DNA from: Diphasiastrum complanatum
Taxonomy: Eukaryota; Streptophyta; Lycopodiopsida; Lycopodiales; Lycopodiaceae
Assembly: GCA_029204225.1 (NCBI GenBank)
Contig: CM055094.1
Span: forward strand, 20,259,489 to 20,323,488
Direction: 5' to 3'
Length of the DNA stretch: 64,000 nt
Positions 1 through 9,581 of the stretch are shown piece by piece. The notes under the pieces are model-generated. The model ran no database searches and was not told the origin of the DNA. It saw nothing but the letters and a program-made list of their open reading frames with translations. The position numbers were made by a program, and so were the translations under genes. Each line of letters starts with the position of its first letter. The stretch's first letter is position 1.

Positions 1-235
1 TCCCACACGTCAGTTACTGATTGGGCCACGTGACCAAACGTGCGAGCCGATACGTGCAAGAACACATGTCGCTGCTCCATTCGGCCACGTGTCCCCACAT
101 GGGATCCCACACGTGTTGATCCAGACGTGCAGTTTCACACATGCGTATGCAAACGTGTGGTTCCACATGTCAGCTACTGACTGGGCCACGTGTTGCTGGG
201 ATTCACACGTGCCAACTTTTTTCTCCTATATAAGT
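1..235 (+). promoter_or_regulatory. G-box/ACGT array with TATA box, upstream of H3-like copy 1 (A1)
   Basis: Ten ACGT cores lie within about 210 bp (starting at 7, 28, 38, 52, 87, 111, 125, 153, 188 and 207), and five are perfect CACGTG palindromes (27, 86, 110, 187, 206). CACATG/CATGTG variants fill the gaps. The array is itself repetitive: the stretch around 1-32 recurs around 161-192, a period of 160 bp. A TATATAA box is at 227-233, and the H3-like ATG follows 327 bp later. ACGT cores are known plant bZIP and bHLH targets; that they regulate this gene is inference. The left edge is cut by the window. Confidence 0.7.
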
Positions 236-559
236 CGATTCCCGGGGATTGTATAGGTTTTCGCGTAATTTGTTGTCATGTTTGATTGCTTCCATACGAC
301 CTGCATTCGTGATATCGCCATCATGCGGGTGACCTCATCCCCAGGCCTCGTCCTTACACCCTCTCACGTCGTAACGATATCAGCCTGACTTTCCTAGTAT
401 CACCATCATGCAAGCCCTTGCCTCTCCCCGCCGGTCTCTGCCACTCTCGCGTTGTAGCGATATCACCCTTAGAGTTCTCAGTGTCGCCATTACGCGAGAT
501 AATTTAGCTCTCTCTTCTACTATATCTTTGTCCTCGCGTGGTATAGATATCCGGCCTCA
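236..559 (+). repeat. Leader of H3-like copy 1 with GATATC repeats
   Basis: This is the probable transcribed leader between the TATA box and the ATG. GATATC occurs at 311, 376, 459 and 546, spaced 65, 83 and 87 bp. It is often followed by a gccatcatgc-like word, so the leader looks like a degenerate tandem repeat of 65-90 bp. No open reading frame here has independent support. The same leader precedes the other four H3-like copies. Confidence 0.5.
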
Positions 560-1018
560 ATGGCTCGGACGAAGCAAACCGCTAGGCTTACCCATTTTGT
601 TCAACCGTCCCGTCCCCAGACATCTAAATCCATACGTCTGGAAAGACGCGGAAGACCTCGTCGTCCATGGTTGAGGGACATCAGGGCCTTGCAGAGGTAC
701 ACCAAACTTGTGATCCTGAAAGCAGCCTTGTATTGGGCTGTGAGAGAGGTTACACAAGATATGACCACACATCTGCCCTATGCAGTGAGGTGGAATATCG
801 CTGCATTGGAGGCCCTCCATATTGAATACGAGGACTTCCAGACAAAAATGTTTGAGGATTCGATGTTGTGTTCCCTTCATGGCAAGAGGGTGACACTGAT
901 GCCAAAGGACATGCTTCTTGTCATGAGGTTTCGAAACACCTATGACAGCGGTATGCCACATGGCAAATCATGCAGGCTTGAGGGTTGCCATGTGGCAAGC
1001 CATGTAGGCCTACCATAA
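560..1018 (+). CDS. Divergent histone H3-like protein, copy 1 (152 aa)
   Basis: A single uninterrupted frame starts in a plant-like context (tcaATGGC). Residues 2-9 are ARTKQTAR, identical to the start of histone H3. The K9-S10 position reads L-T, and a short basic linker (residues 10-36) replaces the rest of the tail, so the K27 context is absent. Residues 37-128 match the histone fold in order: LRDIRALQRYTKL (alpha-N), VREVTQD (alpha-1), the loop with RW, AALEAL (alpha-2), then FEDSMLC and KRVTLMPKD (alpha-2/alpha-3). The C-terminus after about residue 130 is encoded by the start of the downstream satellite and differs from normal H3. Length and fold fit the H3 family (about 135 aa). Some positions (DSMLC, RVTLM, RW at loop 1) recall plant CENH3. 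Expression and nucleosome incorporation are unknown. It could be a multicopy retrogene or a pseudogene family. Confidence 0.82.
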   Translation: MARTKQTARLTHFVQPSRPQTSKSIRLERRGRPRRPWLRDIRALQRYTKLVILKAALYWAVREVTQDMTTHLPYAVRWNIAALEALHIEYEDFQTKMFEDSMLCSLHGKRVTLMPKDMLLVMRFRNTYDSGMPHGKSCRLEGCHVASHVGLP

Positions 1019-1670
1019 CCTTGTATGTCAAGCTACCTAGGCCCTATGCCACGTAGGCTTGAGTGGACCTAGAGATCTATATATATATATAGATGGGCTC
1101 AAAAGTTGCCACTTGGCAAACCACAGAGGCCTACCATAGGCTTGCGTGGCAGGCCACATAGGCATGGCATATTTCTACCACATAGGCTTGCCATAGGCTT
1201 GTGTGGCAAGCAAACCAAGCTCTGCCATGTAGGCTTGAGTGGAGCTAGAGAGAGAGAGCTGGGGCTCCCAAGTTGCCATGTGGCAAGCCATGTAGGCATG
1301 TCATGAGATGAACCATAGGCTTGCGCGGCAGACCACATAGGCATGGCATATTTCTGATGCTTCCCACGTAAGCATGTTGCAGGATACCACATAGGCTTGC
1401 CATAGGCTTGTGTGGCAAGCCAACCAAGCTCTGCCATGTAGGCTTGAGTGGAGCTAGAGAGAGAGAGCTGGGGCTCCCAAGTTGCCATGTGGCAAGCCAT
1501 GTAGGCCTATCATAGGCTTGCGTGGTAGGTCATATAGGCATGACATAGGCTTGATGCTAGTATGTTCATGCTGGTATGTTGCAGTCTACCATATAGGCTT
1601 GACATAGGCTTGTGTTGCAAGCCAACTAAGGAATACCACGTGGGTCTGCCATGTAGGCTTGAGTGGAATG
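1019..1670. repeat. Satellite C1: CATGTGG/CAAGCC-rich tandem units
   Basis: About three units of 180-210 bp start near 1093, 1270 and 1479 at a shared word, aagttgccatgtggcaagcc. Each holds variants of CATAGGCTTG and GCCATGTAGG and a short AG run. A TA run lies at 1078-1091. The long reading frames on both strands here are by-products of the repeat, rich in MATW/THKPM-like peptides, and I do not call them genes. Confidence 0.75.
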
Positions 1671-1671
1671 A

Positions 1672-1706
<35 letters not shown>

Positions 1707-1707
1707 T

Positions 1708-1746
<39 letters not shown>
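1671..1746. repeat. Compound AG/TG/AG microsatellite
   Basis: An AG run (1671-1706, one interruption) is followed by a TG run (to about 1732) and another AG run (to 1746). The TG part is present only in this unit. The matching tracts at 37306, 43506 and 50477 are pure AG or nearly so. Confidence 0.95.
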
Positions 1747-1750
1747 TGAG

Positions 1751-3326
1751 GAGTCACACATGAACTACTTCCCTGTGGTATGGCCTAGCATCAACGTTGA
1801 AAAAAATATCTGATGGAGATAAGAAGGGTCCCAAGCAAATTTTAACTGAGAATCTTGCAGAGAAAGTATTGAAACCATAGTTGGCGAGGGATTCCAAAGA
1901 ATCGAACTTGAGTGTACAAGCCCAACAAAAGCGCATTCACCAACTCACCACACATGGGAAGATCGTTAAATGTGAATTTGAAGAAAAATCATTGAAATGT
2001 TTATAGATCGATATTTAACAAAATCATATATATTATAATCTTCACACGTGTGAAATCAAGATCTACAAGAAAATCAACATTCTACACATAGAAAACCAAG
2101 ATAGAGAAAATCACATGAGATGGACATAAGAGATGAATTCTCCACAAAGAAAGAAACTTTGATGATTATTTCTCCACTTAGGTACAACTATTTATAGCTT
2201 CCAAAATGTCATTTGGCCACTTGCCCCTAACTTGACCTAATTTGGAAACTTCTAAATACTTTATCAGAAACCTAGAAAATCTAGTCTAGATGCAATGTAC
2301 CAAAATTAGCCAATTAGAATGGGTCCAAACTCGACCTCATCCACTGATCTACTTGCCAGAGGTAGTCAAACCACTATTTAGACCCTTATTAACAAATATG
2401 AAACTAACTCGAAGTTGAGATTCATTTTGGCCTCCAAAATTGCCAAATGAAAAACCAAACTAGTTGACAATTTTTCACACCATCTCCTCTAGACATCTCC
2501 ATTGATGAATACAATTTATAAGTTTTTGAAAGCAATGTACCAAAATTAGCCAATTAGAATGGGTCCAAACTCGACCTCATCCACTTATCTACTTGCCAGA
2601 GGTAGTTAAACCACTATTTAGGCCCTTATTAACAAATATGAAACTAACTTAAAGTTGAGATTCATTTTGGCCTCCAAAATTGCCAAATAAAAAACCAAAC
2701 TAGTTGACAATTTTCACACCATGTCCTCTAGACATCTCCATTGATGAATACAATTTATAAGTTTTTGAAGGCAATTCCGAATGCAATCAGGGTCATGTTT
2801 TAGCTCAGTGATCTCTCTTTCACATTACAAAAGTTTTTAAAATACATCGTTCTAGGATTCGAGAATGGATTTTGGAATGAATTATATTTCATTGAAGTTT
2901 GACCTTGAAAATTTGAAGGTTGAATGAAGCTGTAATCTAGGATTTTCAAAACTCAAAGTTGTTCATGCAAATTAAGTCATTTTTGTTAATATATTAAAAT
3001 GTTGTAATCTAGGGTTTTCAAAAACAAATTGAAAATTTGTTAAAAAAAATGCTTATTTCTTGTTACACGACTAAATAACATATAGTTAAAAAGCATATAA
3101 TGAATCTATGCTATGTTCCAAACATATGCAAGTTACATTGCATTCATTCGCACTTCACAAATCATTGGAATTTGAATTTGAACGAAATCATTGAAATGAG
3201 TAGATCAATGTTTAAATGAAGCGATAAATATTATAATCTTCCCATTTAATTCAATTATATTTATATATTATTGGTGCATTAATAGGGTAAAAACTCGTTA
3301 TTATTATTTTCTTTGTTTCTATTAAT
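1751..3326. repeat. AT-rich spacer E1 with inverted arms and 240-bp direct repeats
   Basis: The left arm (about 1880-1990) is the reverse complement of a segment at about 3400-3510; both carry the word caaagaatcgaacttgag in opposite orientation. Two direct repeats of 240 bp start at 2292 and 2532, followed by a partial third start at 2772. No coding frame is supported. The block recurs at 37345, 43541 and, shortened, at 20941 and 50541. Confidence 0.65.
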
Positions 3327-4664
3327 TCAAGCAAGCACAGCTCGTCTAGATGATGACCACAATGCCTCTAAGGAGAAATAGTTTTTCATTTTTTTTAATT
3401 TTGATTTTTCTTCAAATTCAAATTTAATGATCTTCCCATGTGTGGTGAGTTGGTGTCTGCACTTGAGTTGGGCTTGTACACTCAAGTTCGATTCTTTGCA
3501 ATCCCCCCAAATTAATATAACCAGTAACATTATTCTCAAAGCATGTACTATGAGCTAAAAACAACACTTGGAGAGTAAAGAGTTAGGAATATGTCAAACA
3601 CTTTTACACCTAGTATTTGGCAAGGTCGGATTCTTTGCGATAACCCAACCCCCCCCCCCCAATTCTTAATATAACTTATCAAAGCATCTAGTATGAGCTA
3701 CAAACAACACTTGGTAAGTCTTAAGACTTGGAGAGTAAAGAGTTATGCATTTGTCAAATACTTTTACACCTAGCATTTGGCAAGATAAACACAATGGTAG
3801 TAATTATAAGAATGAGTTAGACAAGCTTGTGAAGCCATCTAGAGGTGATTTGTTGTTTAGTTGCCTAGCTACATATCAAGCTACCCCAAGTTACCAAACA
3901 ATTTACTATTATTTTGAGTGACAACCATGAAGCTATCATGATTTGAAATGACATCAATATATTAAGCTACTCCAAAGTTGACCCTTTCCGAGGAAGCTTC
4001 TCTCTTGAAACTATAGCAAAAAGCTCTTATTCAAAGGAACAATCAAGGGTCGAGTACTTACCATACGAGATGAAGACCAACAAGTAGGGCAAGGAAAGAA
4101 GATGTACGGCTTACTTTGCTATGTGCTTGGAGGTATGCTGAGCATGCTTGGAATATGAAGAACATGTGTTTTCCAAAAATATTAGTAGTCTCACAAAAAG
4201 GCTTGGAGTAACATTAGAATTTGGAAGTGGTGCACCTACTTTGGATGGATGATCACTAACAAACAATTTCTGTCTAGTCCTTTTGCCGTGATATGTTTCC
4301 TCTTGTCGATATGATATTTTCATTGTGTGTCCAAATATTTTTTGAACAGAATATGTGTAACCTAATTATTGTTGATTTTGATTTAATGAGCATTCAATGT
4401 TCATTTAATACATTAAATCAAATATCAACGATGAGAACATATACATATACACAATGAGAAGAAGGTATATCTAGATCATAGATTATGAACTAAATTGGAC
4501 ATTTCAAAAGCAGTGGAGAGATAGATTAGCAGTTGAGTGCCATATATATTGGCCCTAGATAACTATAATCGTCAATCTTAAAAGCTCCAATCAACAAATG
4601 TTGATGTTTTCAATGTACTCAATTCAAAAAATTGCGCCTAAAGGATTTTCTTCATAACATTTGT
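3327..4664. repeat. Composite repeat F1 with poly-C tract
   Basis: This 1.34-kb block is found in seven copies across the window. It contains an internal near-duplicate (about 3539-3640 and 3675-3784, both with the tacttttacacctag-type word) separated by a 12-base C run at 3649-3660. Its minus strand matches plus-strand sequence at 14638-14870, just downstream of the reverse transcriptase pseudogene, so part of F is probably an inverted 3' fragment of that element. Confidence 0.65.
4111..4323 (-). CDS. Conserved 70-codon ORF in block F, copy 1
   Basis: A small minus-strand frame starts MKISYRQEE and ends HTSKHIAK. It keeps the same start, stop and length in all seven F copies, with a handful of substitutions. 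It is mildly basic and has no signal peptide or motif that I recognise. It lies downstream of gene G on the same strand. Recent duplication could also explain why all copies are open, so coding status is doubtful. Confidence 0.3.
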   Translation of the reverse strand: MKISYRQEETYHGKRTRQKLFVSDHPSKVGAPLPNSNVTPSLFVRLLIFLENTCSSYSKHAQHTSKHIAK

Positions 4665-6160
4665 TCAGGAATAGTGGGCATCATGCTTATGATATTGCTC
4701 GCGCAGCCACTTGGAGCAGGTTCGAGTCAGCATTTGTCTTCGACCAGCAAATGCTTTTGATCTCTGGGTGTAAGCCTTATCAGCATTGACGATAAAGCCT
4801 GAAGTGCACATCTCTTCGAAGATTTGTATGGAGTCTGCAGGAAAGTATTGTATCCGTAAATAGATCCTGGTATCCTCCATGTGAAGCGCCGGTTTGTTGG
4901 GATTGATGAAAAATTGTGGATCCTGCTCAAACCTTTGGCCCATGATAGTCATTAGAAACTGGCAGAACTTGTGTTGTAGCTTGATTGTAGGATCGTTAGA
5001 ATCGGAAGTTAATTTGCAAAAATTCTTGATGGATGTATGACATTCCTTTTGAGAAGAGAACGAGCCATCTATTATCGCAAAGTTGCAAGGATATGCTGAT
5101 ATGTTGTCTTCCGATCTACATGCTAGCGCTCGTCTTCTACGAAAACTTGGGTCGAAAGAAGGATCATTCTGAATTTGCTTTGGTGAATGATCAAGCATGT
5201 CATAGACGTACGTATCTTTGAGGAATGGAGCTCTCCAACCGGTCGACGCAATTAAATCTGGCTGAGAAGAGCTCCTCATCGAATTAGATGTCGTCGTTGG
5301 AACTGACTTGTCCCCGTCTTTCCGTCTATCAGAGTCGAATTACTGGCACGCTTATGATTTTGCTCACGTAGCGAGTTGAAGCAGTTTCGAGTCAGTATTT
5401 GTCTTCGACCAGTAAATGCTTTTGATCTCTGGGTGTACATGTAACCCTCATCAACATTGATGATAAATCCTGAAGTGCACATCTCTTCGAAGATATGTAT
5501 GGAGTTTGCAGGAAAGTATTGAATCCGTAAATAGATCCTGGTATCCTCCATGTGAAGGACCGCTTTGTTGGGATTGATGGAAAATTGTGGATCTTGCTCA
5601 AACCTTTGGCCCATGACAGTCATCAGAAACTGGCAGAATTTGTGTTGTAGCTGGATTGTAGGAACGCGAGAATCGGAACTCAGTTCCCAAAAATTATTGA
5701 TTGATGTATGACATTCCTTCTGAGAAGAGAACGAGCCATCTATTATCGCAAAGTTGCAAGGATATGCTGATATGTTGTCTTTCGATCTCCATGCTCGTTT
5801 TCTATGAAACCTTGGGTCGAAAGAAGGATCATTCTGGACTTGCTTTGGTGCTTGCTCAAGCCTTTCATTGACGTGCATATCTCTGAGGACTGGAGCTCTC
5901 CAACCGGTAGTTGCCATTAATTCTGGCTGAGAAGAGCTCCCGATCAAATTAGATGCCGTCGTTGGAACTGACTTGTCCGCGTTTTTGCGTCCTACCATAA
6001 TCGAATTACTGATATCATGTGTCTCCAAATCTCTTTCGCATATAGATTTTGTAGTTTCTGATATTTTGGCCAAACGGATTTTCTCAGCCACCGATACTAT
6101 GTTCATTTCTAGGTCCTGCTCCATCTCCCTTTCACACTCATAGCCATCTATACTATACAC
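4665..6160 (-). pseudogene. Unknown two-module protein G, copy 1
   Basis: Read on the minus strand, the 5' part (6160-5276, 294 codons) carries a charged N-terminal stretch (MEQDLEMNIVSVAEKIRLAK, helical in character) and then module A. The second part (5279-4665) is module B. Each module of about 190 aa holds TGWRAP, NDPSFDP, CNFAIIDGSFSSQKECHTSI, LQHKFCQFLMT, RFEQDPQF, EDTRIYLRIQYFP and IFEEMCTSGFI in the same order, so the gene arose by internal duplication. One missing base near 5332 shifts the frame between modules compared with the other copies. The membrane-segment start seen in copies 2, 3 and 6 is deleted here. I recognise no family; function unknown. Confidence 0.5.
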
Positions 6161-6682
6161 CCCCCCCCCTTACAACAATCAAATTTTACTTGTCCAAGAA
6201 TAGGAGAAAGATAAGCATGAGAAAACGTCACAATTGTATCACATTTTAGTTGCCCAAGACAAAGGTAGTGCATGAGAAATTAAGGCAACAGGAAAGGCAC
6301 ATTCACAGGTTTGTTTGAAGGGAGCTTTTCATGTCGCATAAGCACGAAGAGATGTGACGAAATAAAAGGTGAAAGTAGATTAATATTGATGTGTGATGTC
6401 CCTTTGTGTGAATATTTTCTGGATCCAAACATCTAGTGTGTGGCTGTTAGGCTAGAGATAGCATGATATATTAATCTCAACATCCATTGGAGTGAGCTTC
6501 CGATCCACTTGAACACAAAACTTACAAGACTATTTGCTTCATGATGTAAATGTGAATCCAACTTATCAACCATTACAGCGCACAAAAGGGGCCTTTCAAA
6601 AACATACCTTTTATTTTTTTTCTCAAAAGTTTCTTCCACGTGTTCCAATCAAAACACTCAAATTTGAAATCTACGTAACATA
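6161..6682. repeat. Spacer H1 with poly-C run and ~180-bp repeat
   Basis: The block starts with a short C run (ending at 6169) and carries at about 6395-6575 a repeat beginning atgtccctttgtgtgaat and ending cttatcaac. The same ~180-bp repeat recurs in direct orientation at about 8577-8757, on the other side of the copia fragment. No coding frame is supported. The right edge (6682) is a deletion junction into gene L sequence, compared with 25150-26905. Confidence 0.6.
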
Positions 6683-6918
6683 GCCCCCATGAAACCATCC
6701 CACATGATGGCTGATTCTAGACTACACAATGAGAACCTTTATGACTGGGCCCAGTTTGCTTCCAACTGCCTCCATGACTATATCAAGAACAAGCAAACCT
6801 CCACATTATTAGGCTATCTTCTGATAGATGTCACTTTGCAGCAGTTGAGCCACCGACCTCAAGTTCGATACCAGTTGACACTAGCAGATAAAAGCTTGTG
6901 AGACTCCCTCAGAACCAA
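6683..6918 (+). pseudogene. Fragment of unknown gene L (middle part)
   Basis: The frame 6689-6901 contains HMMADSRLHNENLYDWAQF, NCLHDYIKNKQ and then LLIDVTLQQLSHRP. It runs without a break through the stretch that carries stops in the other L copies, so it best preserves this part of the ancestral reading frame. It ends where copia sequence begins. The same L-to-copia junction is found at about 27110. Confidence 0.5.
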
Positions 6919-8330
6919 CGATCCACTATTCTCACCTTGAGTGTGAGGCTTTTGTTGTTGCTGCTACACTTGATTCTTGCCCTTGGAATAGTCTTTCTTC
7001 TTGGTGTACAGGGCCATGGATTTGTCTTTGATGGACAGGTCGTTGGTCTTTCTTCGCATTTCTTCCTGAAGAAGATGACCGATCACCTTTTGAAGAGTGA
7101 GGCCTGGTTGTGTGGAGATCATCACCCCTTTAGCAATGATCTTGCCATCCTTCTTGATGTTACATGTATTTGTGGCGAACTCCACAATCAAACCATTTTC
7201 AAGCAATTGCCCTACACTAAGCAAGTTCTTAGTGATACTGAAAATGTAAAGCACTCCATCAATCTTGATCTTCCTTGAAGATCCCAAGCATAAAGGTATG
7301 GATCCTATTCCTTCTATCTTATAAGAATAATTATTTGCTGTAAAAATTTACGTGATAGGTCCTTCATAGGTAGATAACATTGAGAAATACTCCCTCTTAC
7401 TTGTCATGTGGGAGCTGGCCCCACTATCTATCCACCAAGGGTCTTCACCTCTTATGCTTGAAGATGAGAAACTTGACATCATGACGAAATCTTCTTGAGA
7501 GCTCTCCTCTTCCTCTTGACCAAGGTTTGCTTGACTTTGAGTTTGCTTCTTCTTGAAGCACTCCGAGGCATAGTGCCCCGTCTTGCCACAAAAGTAGCAT
7601 TTGATCTTCGACTTATCCTTCTTTGGCTTGCTCGAGCTTTGACTTGGTTCTTCTTGAATGCAACACCTTTGCCTTTGGATTTTCTCTTGATCTTGATGAA
7701 AAGAGCCTTGTCATCTCCATCATTGAGGGAGATCTTCTCCATCCTTGACTTGATGTGAGTTCTCCTACTCTCCTCGGCCATGAGGACTCCTTGGAGATCT
7801 TCAAGTGAAGGCAACTTGCCCATGATTGCATAGCCTTGCACCAAGTTAGCAAAATCCATACTTAAACCATTCAAGATTGGTTGAACAAGTTCACTTTCCT
7901 TAATGGAATCTCCTATGTAAGCAAGCTCTTTGTTTAAGTCCTTGACTCTCAGCACATATGGATTTGATTATTCAAGGATATCAACCTTGAAGTATTCTTG
8001 GATTCATATATCTTTTGAAGAGTTTCCCATGATTCTTGAGCCAAGATGCAAGCACCTACCTCCTTAAGAAGCTCATGAGCTACATTCATTTTATACAATG
8101 GAGAGCAACCTTGCACCTCCTTTTGTATTTTGTAGCTTCTTGAGGGTGAATAGGCTCATCCTCTTAGCCACTCACGATATCCATTAGATCTTGTAAAATA
8201 AGGATTGATTCCATTCTTAGCTTCCAAATCGAATAATTAGAAGCATTCAATCTATCATGTGAATCCAAAAGATATGCATTCATTGATCTCAACTTCACAA
8301 GGATATAGGATTCACCGAACCTGAACCAAA
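6919..8330 (-). mobile_element. Ty1-copia gag/protease remnant, copy 1
   Basis: The minus strand encodes a copia-type gag with LNKELAYIGDSIKESELVQP and LPSLEDLQGVLMAEESRR (7955-7613). After a frameshift comes an intact CCHC zinc knuckle, CYFCGKTGHYASEC (7599-7558), and the retropepsin start WWIDSGASSHMT (7437-7402) with a normal D-S-G triad. A TAA at 7348-7350 interrupts it, and the following part (7287-6964) resumes with a typical LLSVGQLLENG segment. The last stretch (LQKVIGHLLQEEM, MALYTKKKDYSKG) looks like gag sequence placed after protease, so the fragment is rearranged. Integrase, reverse transcriptase, LTRs and primer site are not seen. The upstream gag part (7960-8200) is in another frame. 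Confidence 0.8.
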
Positions 8331-9164
8331 AGGAATCATATGCACATAAATATCAGTTGAATCATCATGCAATAATCAATCCAAATATCTCACAAATCAA
8401 GCAAAATTGAACACAATCTTGACTAGAATTGCATTAACTTGATGAGCACTTGTCAAAAACTTTGGGCTGACCCTAAAATTTAATTTCTAAGATCTCAATA
8501 AGTCTAAGAACTAACTATTACAGTACCAAAGATAAGGATCTACATTCCTTTTGACTGATTGAAAACTACGTGGTAGACCTATGTCCCTTTGTGTGAATAT
8601 TTTATGGATCCAAACATCTAGTGTGTGGCTATTAGGCTAGAGATAGCATGATATATTAATCTCAACATCAATTGGAGCGAGCTTCCGATCCACTTGAACA
8701 CGAAACTTACCAGACTATTTGCTTCATGATGTAAATGTGAATCCAACTTATCAACAGTGTGCACAATGTATCACTATCTTCATGTGGCAGAAAGTGAGAG
8801 ATGTGAGACACTTTACCACAAACAGGCTTGAAAAAATTGGAAGGTAATTTGGTTGTACAAGAAGCAAGCGTTAAAGATTGTGCTCTCTTTCTCTTACCTT
8901 AAATGGTGCAAAAAAGCTACTAGAATTTTGAACCAATAATATCACAAGCTACATTCATATGTGCTAAGATAACACGAAAGTGCAGCACAATTTGCTTATA
9001 ATAGGCTACTTGCAAATGATCATAATCATGGTGAGCTGCAAACTCGATCTTTGTCATTACAAATTAGCCTACACTTGGTATAAATAGCATCATTTCTACC
9101 AAAAAGAAACTTTCAGAGGAAGTTGATTTGTAGAAAAACTAGAACTTCAACCTTAGAAAAGTCT
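8331..9164. other. Non-coding spacer with second ~180-bp H repeat
   Basis: The only structure I see is the ~180-bp repeat at about 8577-8757, in the same orientation as at 6395-6575. The rest is AT-rich with no supported frame. It is repeated at about 28520-29430. Confidence 0.5.
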
Positions 9165-9581
9165 TTAAGAATCTAGGTCCTTAATTTTCTCATTTGGTGT
9201 AGCTATGTATGTAAGCAAATGTTGCAGAACATTACAAAAAGTCACAATATCACGCTTTACTGCGATGCTGCCATGCATCCTTTTATGGAAATGAAAACGA
9301 ACTCTGATGGGAGAAGATTTGATGCTGGCACTTCCTTCTTTAGGCATGGAAATGGAATTCAGAAGCTTTGAAAAGCTATATCTTCAAAGGATCGATTTTC
9401 CATCTTTTAATGGCGATGTATCATTCGCTACGACCGTGCTTGATTACTCCTTCGCATCCTTGGACACCATCTACATACATCCACCACGGATCCAGAGTGC
9501 CATCATCATTCATTTTCAAAAACCCTAAGCTGCCGAGATCTGCTACATTACACAAAAATCGTCACATCTAGCACGAGCCAA
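9165..9581 (+). CDS. Block K1 with 73-codon ORF
   Basis: The frame 9307-9528 starts MGEDLMLALPSLGMEMEF and ends AIIIHFQKP. The same frame is open in the copy at 29575-29796 but carries an in-frame TAG after FEKL in the copies near 25813, 35078, 48254 and 57919. It has no recognised domain. It precedes gene L in every unit where both survive, so it may be a fragment of the same transcription unit or non-coding leader. Confidence 0.25.

Noticed and set aside
408-674. 88-codon plus-strand frame starting in the leader of H3-like copy 1
   Set aside because: It overlaps the H3-like gene in another frame and differs in the other copies.
557-961. 134-codon minus-strand frame opposite H3-like copy 1 (and similar ones at 42335 and 49280)
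   Set aside because: It is the antisense shadow of the histone-like frame; the plus-strand product has a clear family match and this one has none.
1099-1500. Long minus-strand frames in satellite C (also 36648, 42794, 49850)
   Set aside because: They translate satellite words (MATWEP, KPMVGL) and change with repeat unit number; no gene-like conservation.
1510-1761. Leu-Ser or Glu-Arg rich frames over AG microsatellites
   Set aside because: Pure translations of simple repeats.
7495-7758. Leu-rich plus-strand frame over the copia fragment (and 27765-27950)
   Set aside because: Antisense of gag; the minus strand carries the recognisable knuckle and protease motifs.
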